In this document: positions 1 through 9,327 of the stretch, piece by piece | Position numbering within the stretch: the stretch's first letter is position 1 | Layout of the letters: every line of letters starts with the position of its first letter | Assembly (NCBI RefSeq): GCF_000400735.1 | Contig: NZ_KE007368.1 | Location: 405,792 to 469,791 of the forward strand | Origin: Acinetobacter tandoii DSM 14970 = CIP 107469 | GTDB taxonomy: Bacteria; Pseudomonadota; Gammaproteobacteria; Pseudomonadales; Moraxellaceae | DNA: 64,000 bases | Direction of reading: 5' to 3' | The notes under the pieces: generated by a model | Told to the model about the DNA's origin: nothing | Seen by the model: only the letters and a program-made list of their open reading frames with translations | Database searches by the model: none | Made by a program: the position numbers and the translations under genes

Positions 1-302
1 GTATCAATGGCGTGAACAAAGTCACTTAAAGTAGGAATAAAGCGCTGCTGATAATCTACCAATAAATGATCACGTTCACATAGGTCTTTTATATCAATCG
101 ATTTGCCAGCACTGTTCTGAACACTATGACCAAATATCGGGATCACAACTGAATTTATTCCCCACAGGGTATGTAAAATTCGATGTCGAGCATCACTGCA
201 CAAGCTTTTGGTACTATCAATAAATGCATGTAATTCATAATAATCTTCTGGCTCGCCTCCCCAACGTTTCGCTGAAATTCGAGCATGTTGCATCGCATTC
301 AT
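1..302 (-). CDS. DUF6915-like protein, 3' end outside window
   Basis: The reading frame is open from the ATG at 302-300 to the window edge, giving about 100 residues; the C-terminus lies beyond base 1. The protein begins MNAMQHARIS and contains RWGGEPEDYYELHAFIDSTK and GHSVQNSAGKSIDIKDLCERD, which I recall as typical of the small DUF6915 family of unknown function. An alternative start is the in-frame ATG at 293. No clear ribosome binding site distinguishes the two. Identity rests on family recall; no role can be inferred. Confidence 0.6.
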   Translation of the reverse strand, partial: MNAMQHARISAKRWGGEPEDYYELHAFIDSTKSLCSDARHRILHTLWGINSVVIPIFGHSVQNSAGKSIDIKDLCERDHLLVDYQQRFIPTLSDFVHAID

Positions 303-410
303 AGTCAGACTCAGTCATGATCTTGTTATTTCGCTATCATACGTATTCTACACACAAAAAATAGTCAAAAACTCATCTTTAAGACAAGCTGTGTCGCAGT
401 TCATAGGCAT

Positions 411-438
411 AAAAAAACTCTTCATTAAGAAGAGTTTT
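411..438 (-). terminator. Rho-independent terminator of pbpG
   Basis: A perfect 10-bp stem (414-423 pairing with 429-438) with a 5-nt loop is followed on the minus strand by a run of T. It lies 12 bases past the pbpG stop codon. Confidence 0.85.
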
Positions 439-450
439 ATAAGATAGAAA

Positions 451-1509
451 TTAAATTCGTTTTGGTAACTGACTTGCCCACGTCATTAAACGGGTCGCAT
501 CTTCAGTTCGACTTTGAGATGTACTTGCGCCTAAAATCACCACAACTGCTGGACGAGAATTCAAGGTGGTATGCATCACGACACAACGCCCTGCCTCATT
601 GATATAACCTGTTTTGGACAGGTTGATATTCCAACCACCGTTACGCACTAAAGCATTGGTATTGTTTGATTTTAATACTCGATACCCCAAGTTAAAATCG
701 TAACTTGCCGTGGTTGAAAATTGACGAATTAAACCATATTGCGATGCAGTACTCACCAAAATTCCCAAATCACGTGCTGATGCGACATTGTGTGGATCAA
801 GTCCTGTAGATTCAACATAATGGGTTGAATTCATGCCCAATGCACGCGCTTTGGCATTCATTGCCGCAATGAAAGCACTACGTCCTCCTGGATACGTTCG
901 CGCTAACGCTGCTGCCGCTGGATTTTCCGATTTCATTAAAGCAAAAAGCAACGCTTCTGCACGGTTCATGCTATCCCCTGCACGTAGCGTTGAACTCGAA
1001 TTTTTACCACCTGCTCCTGCAAAATCGACCGACTGTAAGGTAATTTCCTCAGACATGTCTAAACGTGCATCAGCAATAACAACTGCTGTCATTAATTTAG
1101 TAATTGAAGCAATTGGTAATGCAGCATTGGTATTTTTACTATAAAGCACCTCACCTGTTTGTGCATCCATGACCAGCGCTGCACGGGCACTTACAGAAGG
1201 TTGACTACTATAACCCGCAGAGGTATCAATAATATGAACCGTTTTCGGCGCAGAATAGGTTGGTACCCCTTTTGAGCTGCGAACCGTCGTGGTGACTTTG
1301 GTTGATCCTTGCGGAGACACTTCCTCAGCAAGTGAAGAAACATCACTATTTAATAATTGACTCGCTTCCTCTGAAGACCAGTTCATTGAAGCCTGACCAA
1401 CACTCCCCGAGGAAGGATTAATGACGAGTTCAGCAAAGCTGGTTGAACTCAGGCTGAGTAGAATAGACATACTCAACACATGCATGAATGACTTCTTAGA
1501 ATTTTTCAC
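451..1509 (-). CDS. pbpG: D-alanyl-D-alanine endopeptidase (PBP7/8 type)
   Basis: This is a periplasmic S11-family penicillin-binding protein predicted to cleave D-Ala-mDAP cross-links in peptidoglycan. The 352-aa product starts with a cleavable signal peptide (basic MKNSKK, hydrophobic stretch to about residue 26). It then has a low-complexity linker and the catalytic domain from about residue 105. The three active-site motifs are visible: SxxK as SITK, SxN as SEN and KTG in LSKTGYINEAG. Length and architecture match Acinetobacter PbpG rather than PBP5/6, which carry a longer C-terminal membrane-anchoring region. The gene stands alone with its own terminator. Confidence 0.88.
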   Translation of the reverse strand: MKNSKKSFMHVLSMSILLSLSSTSFAELVINPSSGSVGQASMNWSSEEASQLLNSDVSSLAEEVSPQGSTKVTTTVRSSKGVPTYSAPKTVHIIDTSAGYSSQPSVSARAALVMDAQTGEVLYSKNTNAALPIASITKLMTAVVIADARLDMSEEITLQSVDFAGAGGKNSSSTLRAGDSMNRAEALLFALMKSENPAAAALARTYPGGRSAFIAAMNAKARALGMNSTHYVESTGLDPHNVASARDLGILVSTASQYGLIRQFSTTASYDFNLGYRVLKSNNTNALVRNGGWNINLSKTGYINEAGRCVVMHTTLNSRPAVVVILGASTSQSRTEDATRLMTWASQLPKRI

Positions 1510-1726
1510 AATCGTTTACTCAACTCAGGGAGGTAAGATACATTTGCGTATTACCTCAAATATGCCTTACATTTACACAGCAACGGGAATTTTCTGTTCG
1601 CGCTATTGTGCAAAACTTTTAATTTCGGAATAAGAATAGGATTGCTAATTTTGTCGTTTCATTGCAAGCTTATTTTGCTTTATGTAACAAAAATGATGTA
1701 ATTTTTTTAGCCAGAGGGAGAAATCG

Positions 1727-2362
1727 GTGATTACAGTTTTAGTGGTGGATGACCATGAATTAGTCCGTACTGGTATTTGCCGTATGCTAGAAGATCATGC
1801 TGATGTACAAGTGATTGGTCAGGCGGAATCTGGTGAAGAAGCTATTAATCTCGTTCGCCAACATCACCCCAACGTTGTCTTACTCGATGTTAATATGCCT
1901 GGCATTGGTGGCGTAGAAACTACTCGCCGTTTGTTACAAACTGCGCCTGAGACCAAAGTTTTGGCCGTGAGCGGTCTAGCCGAAGAACCTTATCCTTCTT
2001 TACTCCTTAAAGCTGGTGCTAAAGGCTATATCACCAAAGGTGCTCCTGTCAGTGAAATGGTTCGTGCCATTAATAAAGTCATGCAAGGTGGCAAATACTT
2101 CAGCGCCGATATTGCAGAGCAACTCGCAAGCTCTTATTTATCCGACACGCAACAATCACCGTTTGACGCTCTGTCTGAGCGTGAAATGCAAGTCGCCATG
2201 ATGGTGGTAAACTGTATTAGCGCGCAAGAAATTGCAGATAAACTTTTCGTGAGTGTAAAAACAGTCAATACCTATCGTTACCGTATTTTTGAAAAACTAA
2301 ATATCGATAGCGATGTAAAACTCACACATCTAGCGATTCGTTACGGTCTCATCAAACCTTAA
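1727..2362 (+). CDS. gacA: Response regulator, GacA/UvrY type
   Basis: This 211-aa two-component regulator has a receiver domain (residues 1-120, acidic pair DD at 8-9, phosphoacceptor D54 in LLDVNMPG) and a LuxR-type HTH (about 145-205, LSEREMQV and FVSVKTVNTYRYRIFEKL). In other gammaproteobacteria the orthologue responds to the GacS kinase and activates CsrA/RsmA-sequestering small RNAs. The start is GTG at 1727, chosen because AGGGAG lies just upstream and MITVLVVDDH is the conserved N-terminus. It is followed after 40 bases by pilS, but the GacS partner is not in the window. Confidence 0.88.
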   Translation: MITVLVVDDHELVRTGICRMLEDHADVQVIGQAESGEEAINLVRQHHPNVVLLDVNMPGIGGVETTRRLLQTAPETKVLAVSGLAEEPYPSLLLKAGAKGYITKGAPVSEMVRAINKVMQGGKYFSADIAEQLASSYLSDTQQSPFDALSEREMQVAMMVVNCISAQEIADKLFVSVKTVNTYRYRIFEKLNIDSDVKLTHLAIRYGLIKP

Positions 2363-2402
2363 AATAAAACTATAACTTTCAATATCATAATCGGTTTGCA
2401 GC

Positions 2403-3962
2403 ATGCAACATTCCCAATATTTCGAATTAAATCAATACTTTTTTGGGCTGTGGTATGCCGCTTACCGCTTATTAATCACCAGTTGTCTGGTCCTGATTTT
2501 TATTCTGACCCAAGATGAACTAGCAAACAACTACGAATTTCCTCAACTGTATTTTTATGTACTCTGGGGTTATTTTTTCATTAACTGCGTACAGTTTTTT
2601 AATCTCAAACATTTTAAACAGCATATTCCGCAGCAGTTTGCATTCATTTTTATTGTCGATGTTATTGCCTTAAGCCTACTCACCATCGCCACCAATGGTC
2701 CAAGTTTAAGTATCAGTATTCTGTTCTTAACCACCATTTTTGCCGCTTCATTACTCCTCAAGACACAAAAAGCCTTAATTATTACCCTCATTGCGGTGAT
2801 TGCTGTTATCTATCAACAATTCTTGATCAGCTTTCTAACCCAACACTCGTTTCATAATTTGGGTAATAGTGTCATCTTGGCGGTTTTATTTTTTGTCTTT
2901 TATGCTTGTGGGCAAATTGCAGTTCGACGTTTTCAGCTGCTCGATCATGTCAACTTTTCCCAATCGCAGGAATTAAAACGCCTGCAAAATATTAATCGCT
3001 ATATCTTAGAGCAAATTGAAACAGGCTATCTGGTCTTAGATGAAAACTGCCATATTGTTTTAAGTAACCCTGCCGCCTGTGCTTTATTGGGCATTGCGCC
3101 ATTTTATGCCTTTGATAAATATCCACTGTATAAATTACAACCTGATTTGTTTGAGTTACTGAACTTTGATCAGGTACAAAACGGAGAGAAATTTCAGTTT
3201 GAATCTCAGCTTAGCCGCTACCATTTGCATATTGAAGTGCAGAAACTGATTGTACCACAGCAGGTACTGACACTTTTGGTGATTCAAGATGGGCAGAAAA
3301 TGAATCAGCAGGTACAACAATTAAAATTGGCTGCTCTGGGACAACTCTCAGCCAGTATTGCACATGAAATTCGTAATCCATTAGCCGCTATTGTTCAGGC
3401 CAATGAACTCTTGCCACATAGTACGATTGATCAGCAGCAAACGCTGAGCCAAATGATTAGCAAGCAGACCAAACGCATTGATAAAATTGTGCAAGACACC
3501 TTAAGTATGGTGCGTAATCAAGCCACTCAACCCATTACCATTCAGCTTGATCATTTTATTCCTCTTTTTATTCAGGAAGATCTACCAGATCTTAAAACCA
3601 AAATCTTATGTCACATTGCTCCTCAACTCAGCTTAAATTTTGATGAGGCACAATTTAGACAGGTATTAATTAATTTAATTCGCAATGCAATCCGACATAA
3701 TTCACCTGAACGCAGTACAATAGAACTCCACTGCTATACGCAGGATAAAAACATTCACATTGATGTGTGTGATTTTGGGGAAGGCGTGGCGATTCAGGAT
3801 CAAGCCCACCTGTTTCAACCGTTCTTTAGTACTGCAATTACAGGAACAGGTTTAGGATTATATCTATCACATAGCTTTTGTGAGGCCAATCAAGCCCTCT
3901 TAAGCTATGTAGAACAACAACAGGGAGCTTGCTTTCGCATTCAATGCCGACAGCTGACTTAA
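2403..3962 (+). CDS. pilS: Type IV pilus sensor histidine kinase PilS
   Basis: This membrane histidine kinase is expected to control sigma-54-dependent pilin transcription through PilR. The N-terminal half (about residues 15-180) is six hydrophobic segments, as in Pseudomonas PilS. A PAS-like region follows (about 200-290), then the HisKA domain with H321 in SIAHEIRNPL, and an ATPase domain with N-box NLIRNAIRHNS and G-boxes DFGEG and GTGLGLYLS. The length (519 aa) fits the family. The gene lies 27 bases upstream of pilR, consistent with one operon. Confidence 0.9.
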   Translation: MQHSQYFELNQYFFGLWYAAYRLLITSCLVLIFILTQDELANNYEFPQLYFYVLWGYFFINCVQFFNLKHFKQHIPQQFAFIFIVDVIALSLLTIATNGPSLSISILFLTTIFAASLLLKTQKALIITLIAVIAVIYQQFLISFLTQHSFHNLGNSVILAVLFFVFYACGQIAVRRFQLLDHVNFSQSQELKRLQNINRYILEQIETGYLVLDENCHIVLSNPAACALLGIAPFYAFDKYPLYKLQPDLFELLNFDQVQNGEKFQFESQLSRYHLHIEVQKLIVPQQVLTLLVIQDGQKMNQQVQQLKLAALGQLSASIAHEIRNPLAAIVQANELLPHSTIDQQQTLSQMISKQTKRIDKIVQDTLSMVRNQATQPITIQLDHFIPLFIQEDLPDLKTKILCHIAPQLSLNFDEAQFRQVLINLIRNAIRHNSPERSTIELHCYTQDKNIHIDVCDFGEGVAIQDQAHLFQPFFSTAITGTGLGLYLSHSFCEANQALLSYVEQQQGACFRIQCRQLT

Positions 3963-3989
3963 TAATTCAATTTTTACTGGGGTGTTATA

Positions 3990-5396
3990 GTGGCGCAACA
4001 ACCACTCGTTTTATTTGTAGATGACGAAGAAGACCTATGTACGCTGATGCAAATGATGCTCAGCCGTATGGGGATCGAAACGCATGTAGCTTATCGTATA
4101 GCACAGGCCAAAAAAATGTTGTCTGAACATCATTATGATGTCTGTTTTACCGATTTAAATCTTCCTGACGGAAGTGGCTTGGAATTGGTTGAAGAAATTT
4201 CTCAACAATATCCGCAGTTACCTGTCGCAGTGCTGACAGCCTACGGCAATATGGATATTGCGATTGCCGCACTCAAAGCGGGAGCTTTTGACTTTGTCAG
4301 TAAACCGATTAAACAAACTCATCTTGAGCAACTCTTGCAAAAGGCTCTGAACAATCCTGTACAGCCACAAGCTTCTAGTGAAGATGCACTTGAACAACGA
4401 ATGTTGATTGGTCAGTCTGCACCTATCGAACAACTCCGCGTGACTTTAAAAAAGATCGCTCGCTCACAAGCTCCCGTGTTTATTACAGGTGAATCTGGTA
4501 CAGGCAAAGAAGTTGTTGCAAACTTGGTACATCGCCTCAGTAATCGCAACGAAGGCCCTTTTATTGCCATTAACTGTGGTGCGATTCCTTCTGACCTACT
4601 CGAAAGCGAGTTGTTTGGACACAAAAAAGGCAGCTTTACAGGTGCAACTCAAGACAAACAAGGTTTGATTCAATCGGCACATGGCGGAAGTTTATTTCTA
4701 GATGAAATTGCCGAACTACCACTGAATATGCAGGTCAAATTACTCCGTGCAGTTCAGGAAAAAGCCATTCGTCCAATTGGCTCAGATACTGAAATTGATG
4801 TCGATTTTCGAGTGATCAGTGCCAGCCATCAAGACTTAGAATCACTGGTGCAACAGGGTAAATTCCGACAAGACCTGTTTTTCCGCATCCATGTGATGGA
4901 TCTGGTTCTCCCCCCTTTACGCGAGCGTGGTCAGGATATTTTAATTCTCGCGCAGCATTTTATTCAGAAAGTCTGCCGTGAATGGGAAATTGAAGTCAAA
5001 GCATTAACTACACGTGGCAAAGAATTCTTACTGGCACAGTACTATCCAGGCAATGTTCGTGAACTGCGTAATATTATCGAGCGGGCCATTACTTTAAGTG
5101 ATGATGACTATATTGATGTACAGCATTTACAAAGTGCCCCGTTCCGCCGTAGCGTCAACACCCCAGTATTATCAATTGACCAAATGTTGACAGCACCTTC
5201 AGAATTAACGCTCGCGCCACGGAAACTGCCTGATGAAGGTTTGGAACTTTATCTAGAAAATATTGAAAAAGAGATTCTGCTCAATGCATTGAATATTACC
5301 CATTGGAATCGTACTTTAGCGGCCAAAAAACTAGGGATGTCCTTCCGTTCTTTGCGTTATCGCCTGAAAAAGTTTGGACTGGATACAGATGAATAA
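3990..5396 (+). CDS. pilR: Sigma-54 response regulator PilR
   Basis: This NtrC-family activator has a receiver domain with phosphoacceptor D55 (FTDLNLPD). Its AAA+ domain has Walker A GESGTGKE near residue 170, the sigma-54-contacting loop GSFTGA near 214 and Walker B LFLDEIAELP. A C-terminal Fis-like HTH reads NRTLAAKKLGMSFRSLRYRL. It is expected to activate pilA. The start is GTG at 3990, preceded by CTGGGG. Its stop abuts the stop of the convergent ctpA with no gap. Confidence 0.92.
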   Translation: MAQQPLVLFVDDEEDLCTLMQMMLSRMGIETHVAYRIAQAKKMLSEHHYDVCFTDLNLPDGSGLELVEEISQQYPQLPVAVLTAYGNMDIAIAALKAGAFDFVSKPIKQTHLEQLLQKALNNPVQPQASSEDALEQRMLIGQSAPIEQLRVTLKKIARSQAPVFITGESGTGKEVVANLVHRLSNRNEGPFIAINCGAIPSDLLESELFGHKKGSFTGATQDKQGLIQSAHGGSLFLDEIAELPLNMQVKLLRAVQEKAIRPIGSDTEIDVDFRVISASHQDLESLVQQGKFRQDLFFRIHVMDLVLPPLRERGQDILILAQHFIQKVCREWEIEVKALTTRGKEFLLAQYYPGNVRELRNIIERAITLSDDDYIDVQHLQSAPFRRSVNTPVLSIDQMLTAPSELTLAPRKLPDEGLELYLENIEKEILLNALNITHWNRTLAAKKLGMSFRSLRYRLKKFGLDTDE

Positions 5397-6563
5397 TTAA
5401 CGGCGATTCGCAACAATCTCTGCAACATGCTCTAGATAAGTCTCTTCTTTCATATCATGTTGCAAGGGATATAGCTGATCAGGCTGAATGCCAACCCCTT
5501 CAATCATTTTGCCTGATGGGGTGTAATAATGCGATACCGTCATTTGTAGTGCAGCGCCATTCGACAATGGGAACAGTTTCTGCACCACACCTTTACCATA
5601 ACTTTTTTCTCCAACCACCCAAGCACGACGATGCTCTTTCATCGCAGCCGTAAAAACTTCTGCCGCTGATGCCGAACGAGTATTAATTAATATACCGACT
5701 TTAAGATTCTGAAACTCTGAGCTTGGTAGAGCTTGAAATTGCTGATTACCTTCAGAACGGCTTTTGGTAGTGACAATAATGCCCTGATTTAAAAATAGGT
5801 CTGCTGTTTCCACTGCTGCGGACAATAAACCACCAGGGTTATTTCGCAAATCAATCAGCACGGCCTTAAGACGAGATGGATTATTTTCTTCAATTAAACG
5901 CTTAATTTCATTGGCGGTATCTTGTTGGAATACCCGAACTTTAAGCAGTAGCACTTGGTTATGTAGCAGTTGTGCCTCAATGTCTGTTTCAATTTTCTTG
6001 GTCCGAACCAAGCTAATTGGCTTGGTGGTCTGCCCCAATTGCACACTCAAAGTCGAGCCAATCGAACCATACAACAACGCATTGACCTGTTCACGGTTCA
6101 ACTTTCTTAATTCTTGATCATCAATTTTGAAAACGGAAACGCCATTACGCAAGCCTTGCTTATAGGCATCGGCTTCTGGCTTGAGTCCTTGAATCGTCCA
6201 TTGTCGCTGATTGTCGTAATTTAAATTAAAATCGACTGAAGCCAAGTCACCATCGGTATATTGCACCAACTGCTTATAATCTTCGGGTGATAAATAACGA
6301 GAATAGCGATCTAAACCACTCACCAAACCTTGAATGGCTTGTTGGAAAAGTTGTTCATCATTTTTATTATCGACGTAATTGTCTTTGACAATGCCATAAA
6401 TCTGGACAAACTGCTGAATCGATTCAACAGGGACTTCGGGATAACTTTGTTCGACTTCATCAAAATCTGGAGCAGTGTCAGTCTCATTCACTGCCCCAAT
6501 TGCAGGTCCACAACACATGAATACCGCTGTTAAGGAAATAGCACATTTCAAGTGTTGTGTCAT
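5397..6563 (-). CDS. ctpA: C-terminal processing peptidase, S41 family
   Basis: This is an exported serine protease with a Ser/Lys dyad. The 388-aa protein has a signal peptide (MTQHLKCAISLTAVFMCCG), a PDZ domain at about residues 115-195 and the S41 protease domain. The catalytic Ser lies in RSASAAEVFT and the Lys in SYGKGVVQ; the conserved LIDLRNNPGG strand is present. Family members trim C-termini of periplasmic proteins or cleave peptidoglycan hydrolases with lipoprotein partners. The length fits the short CtpA/CtpB class rather than the 680-aa Prc. It is probably co-transcribed with gpmI, which starts upstream on the same strand. Confidence 0.87.
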   Translation of the reverse strand: MTQHLKCAISLTAVFMCCGPAIGAVNETDTAPDFDEVEQSYPEVPVESIQQFVQIYGIVKDNYVDNKNDEQLFQQAIQGLVSGLDRYSRYLSPEDYKQLVQYTDGDLASVDFNLNYDNQRQWTIQGLKPEADAYKQGLRNGVSVFKIDDQELRKLNREQVNALLYGSIGSTLSVQLGQTTKPISLVRTKKIETDIEAQLLHNQVLLLKVRVFQQDTANEIKRLIEENNPSRLKAVLIDLRNNPGGLLSAAVETADLFLNQGIIVTTKSRSEGNQQFQALPSSEFQNLKVGILINTRSASAAEVFTAAMKEHRRAWVVGEKSYGKGVVQKLFPLSNGAALQMTVSHYYTPSGKMIEGVGIQPDQLYPLQHDMKEETYLEHVAEIVANRR

Positions 6564-6586
6564 TGATTCACCTATAAAAAGCCAAA

Positions 6587-8134
6587 TTAGGCTTGTAGGG
6601 TAATAAGGTTACGACCTTGCATTTCTGCTGGAACGGGTAAGTGCATCAAGTTTAACAAGGTTGGCGCTACGTCAGCCAATACACCACCTTCCGCGATTGT
6701 AGCTTGCGTTGGCCCCACATAAATAAACGGCACCAATTCCGTTGTATGTTGAGTATGCACTTGACCACTCACGTAGTCCTGCATTTGCTCTACATTACCG
6801 TGATCGGCAGTAATCAACATATGGCCTTTTTTAGCCATAACTGCATCGTAGACACGACCTAAACAGGTATCCACAGCTTCTACAGCTTTCACTGCTGCTT
6901 GGAATACACCTGTATGTCCGACCATGTCACCATTGGCATAGTTCACCACCAACAGATCATATTCACCCGAATTAATCGCCGCGACCAACTCATCAGTCAC
7001 TTCATAAGCGCTCATTTCTGGTTTTAAATCATAGGTTGCCACATTCGGTGATGGAATTAGGATACGTTTTTCACCTGGATATTCATCTTCACGGCCACCA
7101 CTAAAGAAGAACGTCACATGCGCGTATTTCTCAGTTTCCGCAATACGCAACTGTGTTTTACCCAAAGTCGAAAGGTATTCACCCAATGAATTATGCAATG
7201 CCTCAGGCATATAAGCCACAGGAGCATCAATAGTTGCTTGATAACGTGTCAACATGACGAACATCGACAAGTTCGGCACAACTTTACGTTCGAAGCCAGC
7301 AAAATCTTGCTCTACAAAAGCTTTGGTAATTTCACGCGCACGGTCAGCACGGAAGTTCATAAAGACAATGCTGTCACCGTCTTGAACTTTAGCCACATCA
7401 CCAATGCGGGTTGCTTTGACAAATTCATCAGATTCATCGGCTGCATATGCTTGCTCTAAGCCTTCAACTGCCGTTGCTGCTGTACGAACTGCCTCACCTT
7501 CTGTCAATAAACGATAAGCTTGTTCCACGCGATCCCAGCGATTGTCACGGTCCATGGCATAGTAACGACCAATCAGGGTGGCAATACGTCCTTGATTTGG
7601 ATATTGCGCAAATAAAGCATCGAGTTTTTCTAATGAAGGTTGTGCACTTTTTGGTGGTGTGTCACGACCATCTAAGAAGGCGTGTAAATACACCTTCGCA
7701 CCACGTTTCAGTGCAAGCTCTGCCATCGCGACAATATGGTCTTCGTGTGAATGTACACCACCTTCTGAGAGCAAACCCATAATATGGACTGCACCTTGAG
7801 CGGCTTTGGCTTTTTCAACCGCATCAATCAAAACTTGCTGTTCAAAGAAAGCGCCTGTACGAATATCTTTGGTAATTCGAGTAAAGTCCTGATACAACAC
7901 ACGACCAGCACCCAAATTCATATGACCGACTTCAGAGTTACCCATTTGTCCATCTGGCAAGCCAACGTCTTCACCAGAACCAGAGATTAATCCATGCGGA
8001 TGTTTTTGTTGCATAGCAGTCAAGTTTGGTCGTTGTGCTGCAAGGAAGGCATTATCTTTAACCGCTTCACGGTGTCCAATACCATCCATAATTACCAATA
8101 CGTGGGGGACTTTGCCAGCAATTGCATCCGTCAT
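6587..8134 (-). CDS. gpmI: Cofactor-independent phosphoglycerate mutase
   Basis: This 515-aa cytoplasmic enzyme interconverts 3- and 2-phosphoglycerate in glycolysis and gluconeogenesis using two Mn ions and a phosphoserine intermediate. The first metal motif [10 protein letters not shown] lies near the N-terminus. The nucleophilic serine is in [27 protein letters not shown] and the metal-binding [11 protein letters not shown] and [11 protein letters not shown] motifs are present. The length is typical of iPGM. It lies 23 bases upstream of ctpA, suggesting read-through. Confidence 0.95.
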   Translation of the reverse strand: MTDAIAGKVPHVLVIMDGIGHREAVKDNAFLAAQRPNLTAMQQKHPHGLISGSGEDVGLPDGQMGNSEVGHMNLGAGRVLYQDFTRITKDIRTGAFFEQQVLIDAVEKAKAAQGAVHIMGLLSEGGVHSHEDHIVAMAELALKRGAKVYLHAFLDGRDTPPKSAQPSLEKLDALFAQYPNQGRIATLIGRYYAMDRDNRWDRVEQAYRLLTEGEAVRTAATAVEGLEQAYAADESDEFVKATRIGDVAKVQDGDSIVFMNFRADRAREITKAFVEQDFAGFERKVVPNLSMFVMLTRYQATIDAPVAYMPEALHNSLGEYLSTLGKTQLRIAETEKYAHVTFFFSGGREDEYPGEKRILIPSPNVATYDLKPEMSAYEVTDELVAAINSGEYDLLVVNYANGDMVGHTGVFQAAVKAVEAVDTCLGRVYDAVMAKKGHMLITADHGNVEQMQDYVSGQVHTQHTTELVPFIYVGPTQATIAEGGVLADVAPTLLNLMHLPVPAEMQGRNLITLQA

Positions 8135-8220
8135 GATTTACACTCTTGTCTATAAATTGGTCGCTATATCTTACCGAATTTTCGTGCAAGACTCCATGTA
8201 TGCAACAGGCTTAAACTCAC

Positions 8221-8251
8221 TTGTACAGATTGTTTTCGTCAATCTGTACAA
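8221..8251. repeat. Perfect 12-bp inverted repeat after lptG
   Basis: TTGTACAGATTG (8221-8232) pairs exactly with CAATCTGTACAA (8240-8251) around a 7-nt loop. It begins 5 bases beyond the lptG stop. Neither side has a T-tract, so it is not a canonical terminator. It may be an RNA 3' end stabiliser, a Rho-type end or an operator upstream of gpmI. Confidence 0.75.
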
Positions 8252-8255
8252 ATTC

Positions 8256-9326
8256 CTAGCGAGCACGGCGCAATAAATAACCACCAACCACAAACATAAT
8301 GACAATCGGGACAAAGACGAACCAAGCGGGCGATGGACTATAGACCAAACTGGCATAACCCAGAAAATCTTGTAAATAGAAGAATCCTAAGCCAATAAAT
8401 AAGGCAATCACCAAACGGAAACCCATGGATTGTTGGCGCAAAGGTCCGAAAATAAAAGAACAGGCGATTAAAACCAGTGCAATTAAAGCAAATGGCGAAC
8501 CGACTTTTTGCCAGAATGCCAACTGATAGGTTTTTGGGACTTGGCTATATTCATGCATATACCGCATAAAACTCACCAGTTGGCTTGGTGATAAATCTTC
8601 AGGATCAATGGTCACCATGTGGACATATTTCGGTTGCAATGCCAAAGCCAAAGGTTGTTGCGCTGCATCACGTTTGATTGCATTGCCCGCATCCTGAATT
8701 GCCATTTGTTCGGTATCTTGCAAATTCCAACGACCATCCTGAACAAATTGTCCCTGTTCAGCATTCAGTACGCTATTCAAACGATATTCTTGGTCAAAAT
8801 CAACCACTTGAATATTCCGCAATTGACCTTGTGAGTTGGCATAATCAATATAAATAAAGCGCTGCCCTTCTCGAGTCCAATAGCCTTTGACCTCACCTAA
8901 CGCCGCAACGCTACGGTGACTTTTCACACTCTTGGCCTGTTCATTGGTATAAGGAATCACCCACTCACTTAAGACGAAGGATAAAATCACTAAAATTAAA
9001 GCCGAACGAATCACCCAGCCGACAATACGCCACAGGCTAATCCCGATGGAACGCATCACAATCAATTCACTGTTGGATGCCATTGTTCCCAAGCCTAATA
9101 CCGCCCCAATTAAAGCAGCAATCGGCAAAATCTCATACAAGTACCGCGGTGCGCCCCATAAGACATAAATCAGCGCCTGCCAAGCAGTATAGGTATCGTT
9201 CAGTTCACTCAATTCGCCTAAATAGGTAAATAGAATCTGTAATACCGACAAGACCGCTGTCGCCCCCAACATGGCATAGGCTGTGGTCTTAGTCACATGT
9301 TTCGCGACAATACGACGTGCAAACAT
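8256..9326 (-). CDS. lptG: LPS export permease LptG
   Basis: This inner-membrane subunit of the LptB2FG ABC transporter extracts LPS/LOS and passes it to LptC. The 356-aa sequence shows the LptF/LptG (YjgP/YjgQ) pattern: N-terminal transmembrane helices with the ILPIAALIG segment, a central periplasmic beta-jellyroll (about residues 130-260), and C-terminal helices ending in basic LLRRAR. It follows lptF on the same strand with a 1-base gap, so the two are translated as a pair. LptB is not in this window. Confidence 0.92.
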   Translation of the reverse strand: MFARRIVAKHVTKTTAYAMLGATAVLSVLQILFTYLGELSELNDTYTAWQALIYVLWGAPRYLYEILPIAALIGAVLGLGTMASNSELIVMRSIGISLWRIVGWVIRSALILVILSFVLSEWVIPYTNEQAKSVKSHRSVAALGEVKGYWTREGQRFIYIDYANSQGQLRNIQVVDFDQEYRLNSVLNAEQGQFVQDGRWNLQDTEQMAIQDAGNAIKRDAAQQPLALALQPKYVHMVTIDPEDLSPSQLVSFMRYMHEYSQVPKTYQLAFWQKVGSPFALIALVLIACSFIFGPLRQQSMGFRLVIALFIGLGFFYLQDFLGYASLVYSPSPAWFVFVPIVIMFVVGGYLLRRAR

Positions 9327-9327
9327 T

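Noticed and set aside
1421..1633. 70-codon plus-strand frame upstream of gacA
   Set aside because: It overlaps the start of pbpG on the other strand and has no ribosome binding site or family-like sequence.
8171..8356. Minus-strand frame overlapping the 3' end of lptG
   Set aside because: It shares DNA with lptG in another frame and contains the 12-bp hairpin; no coding signal.
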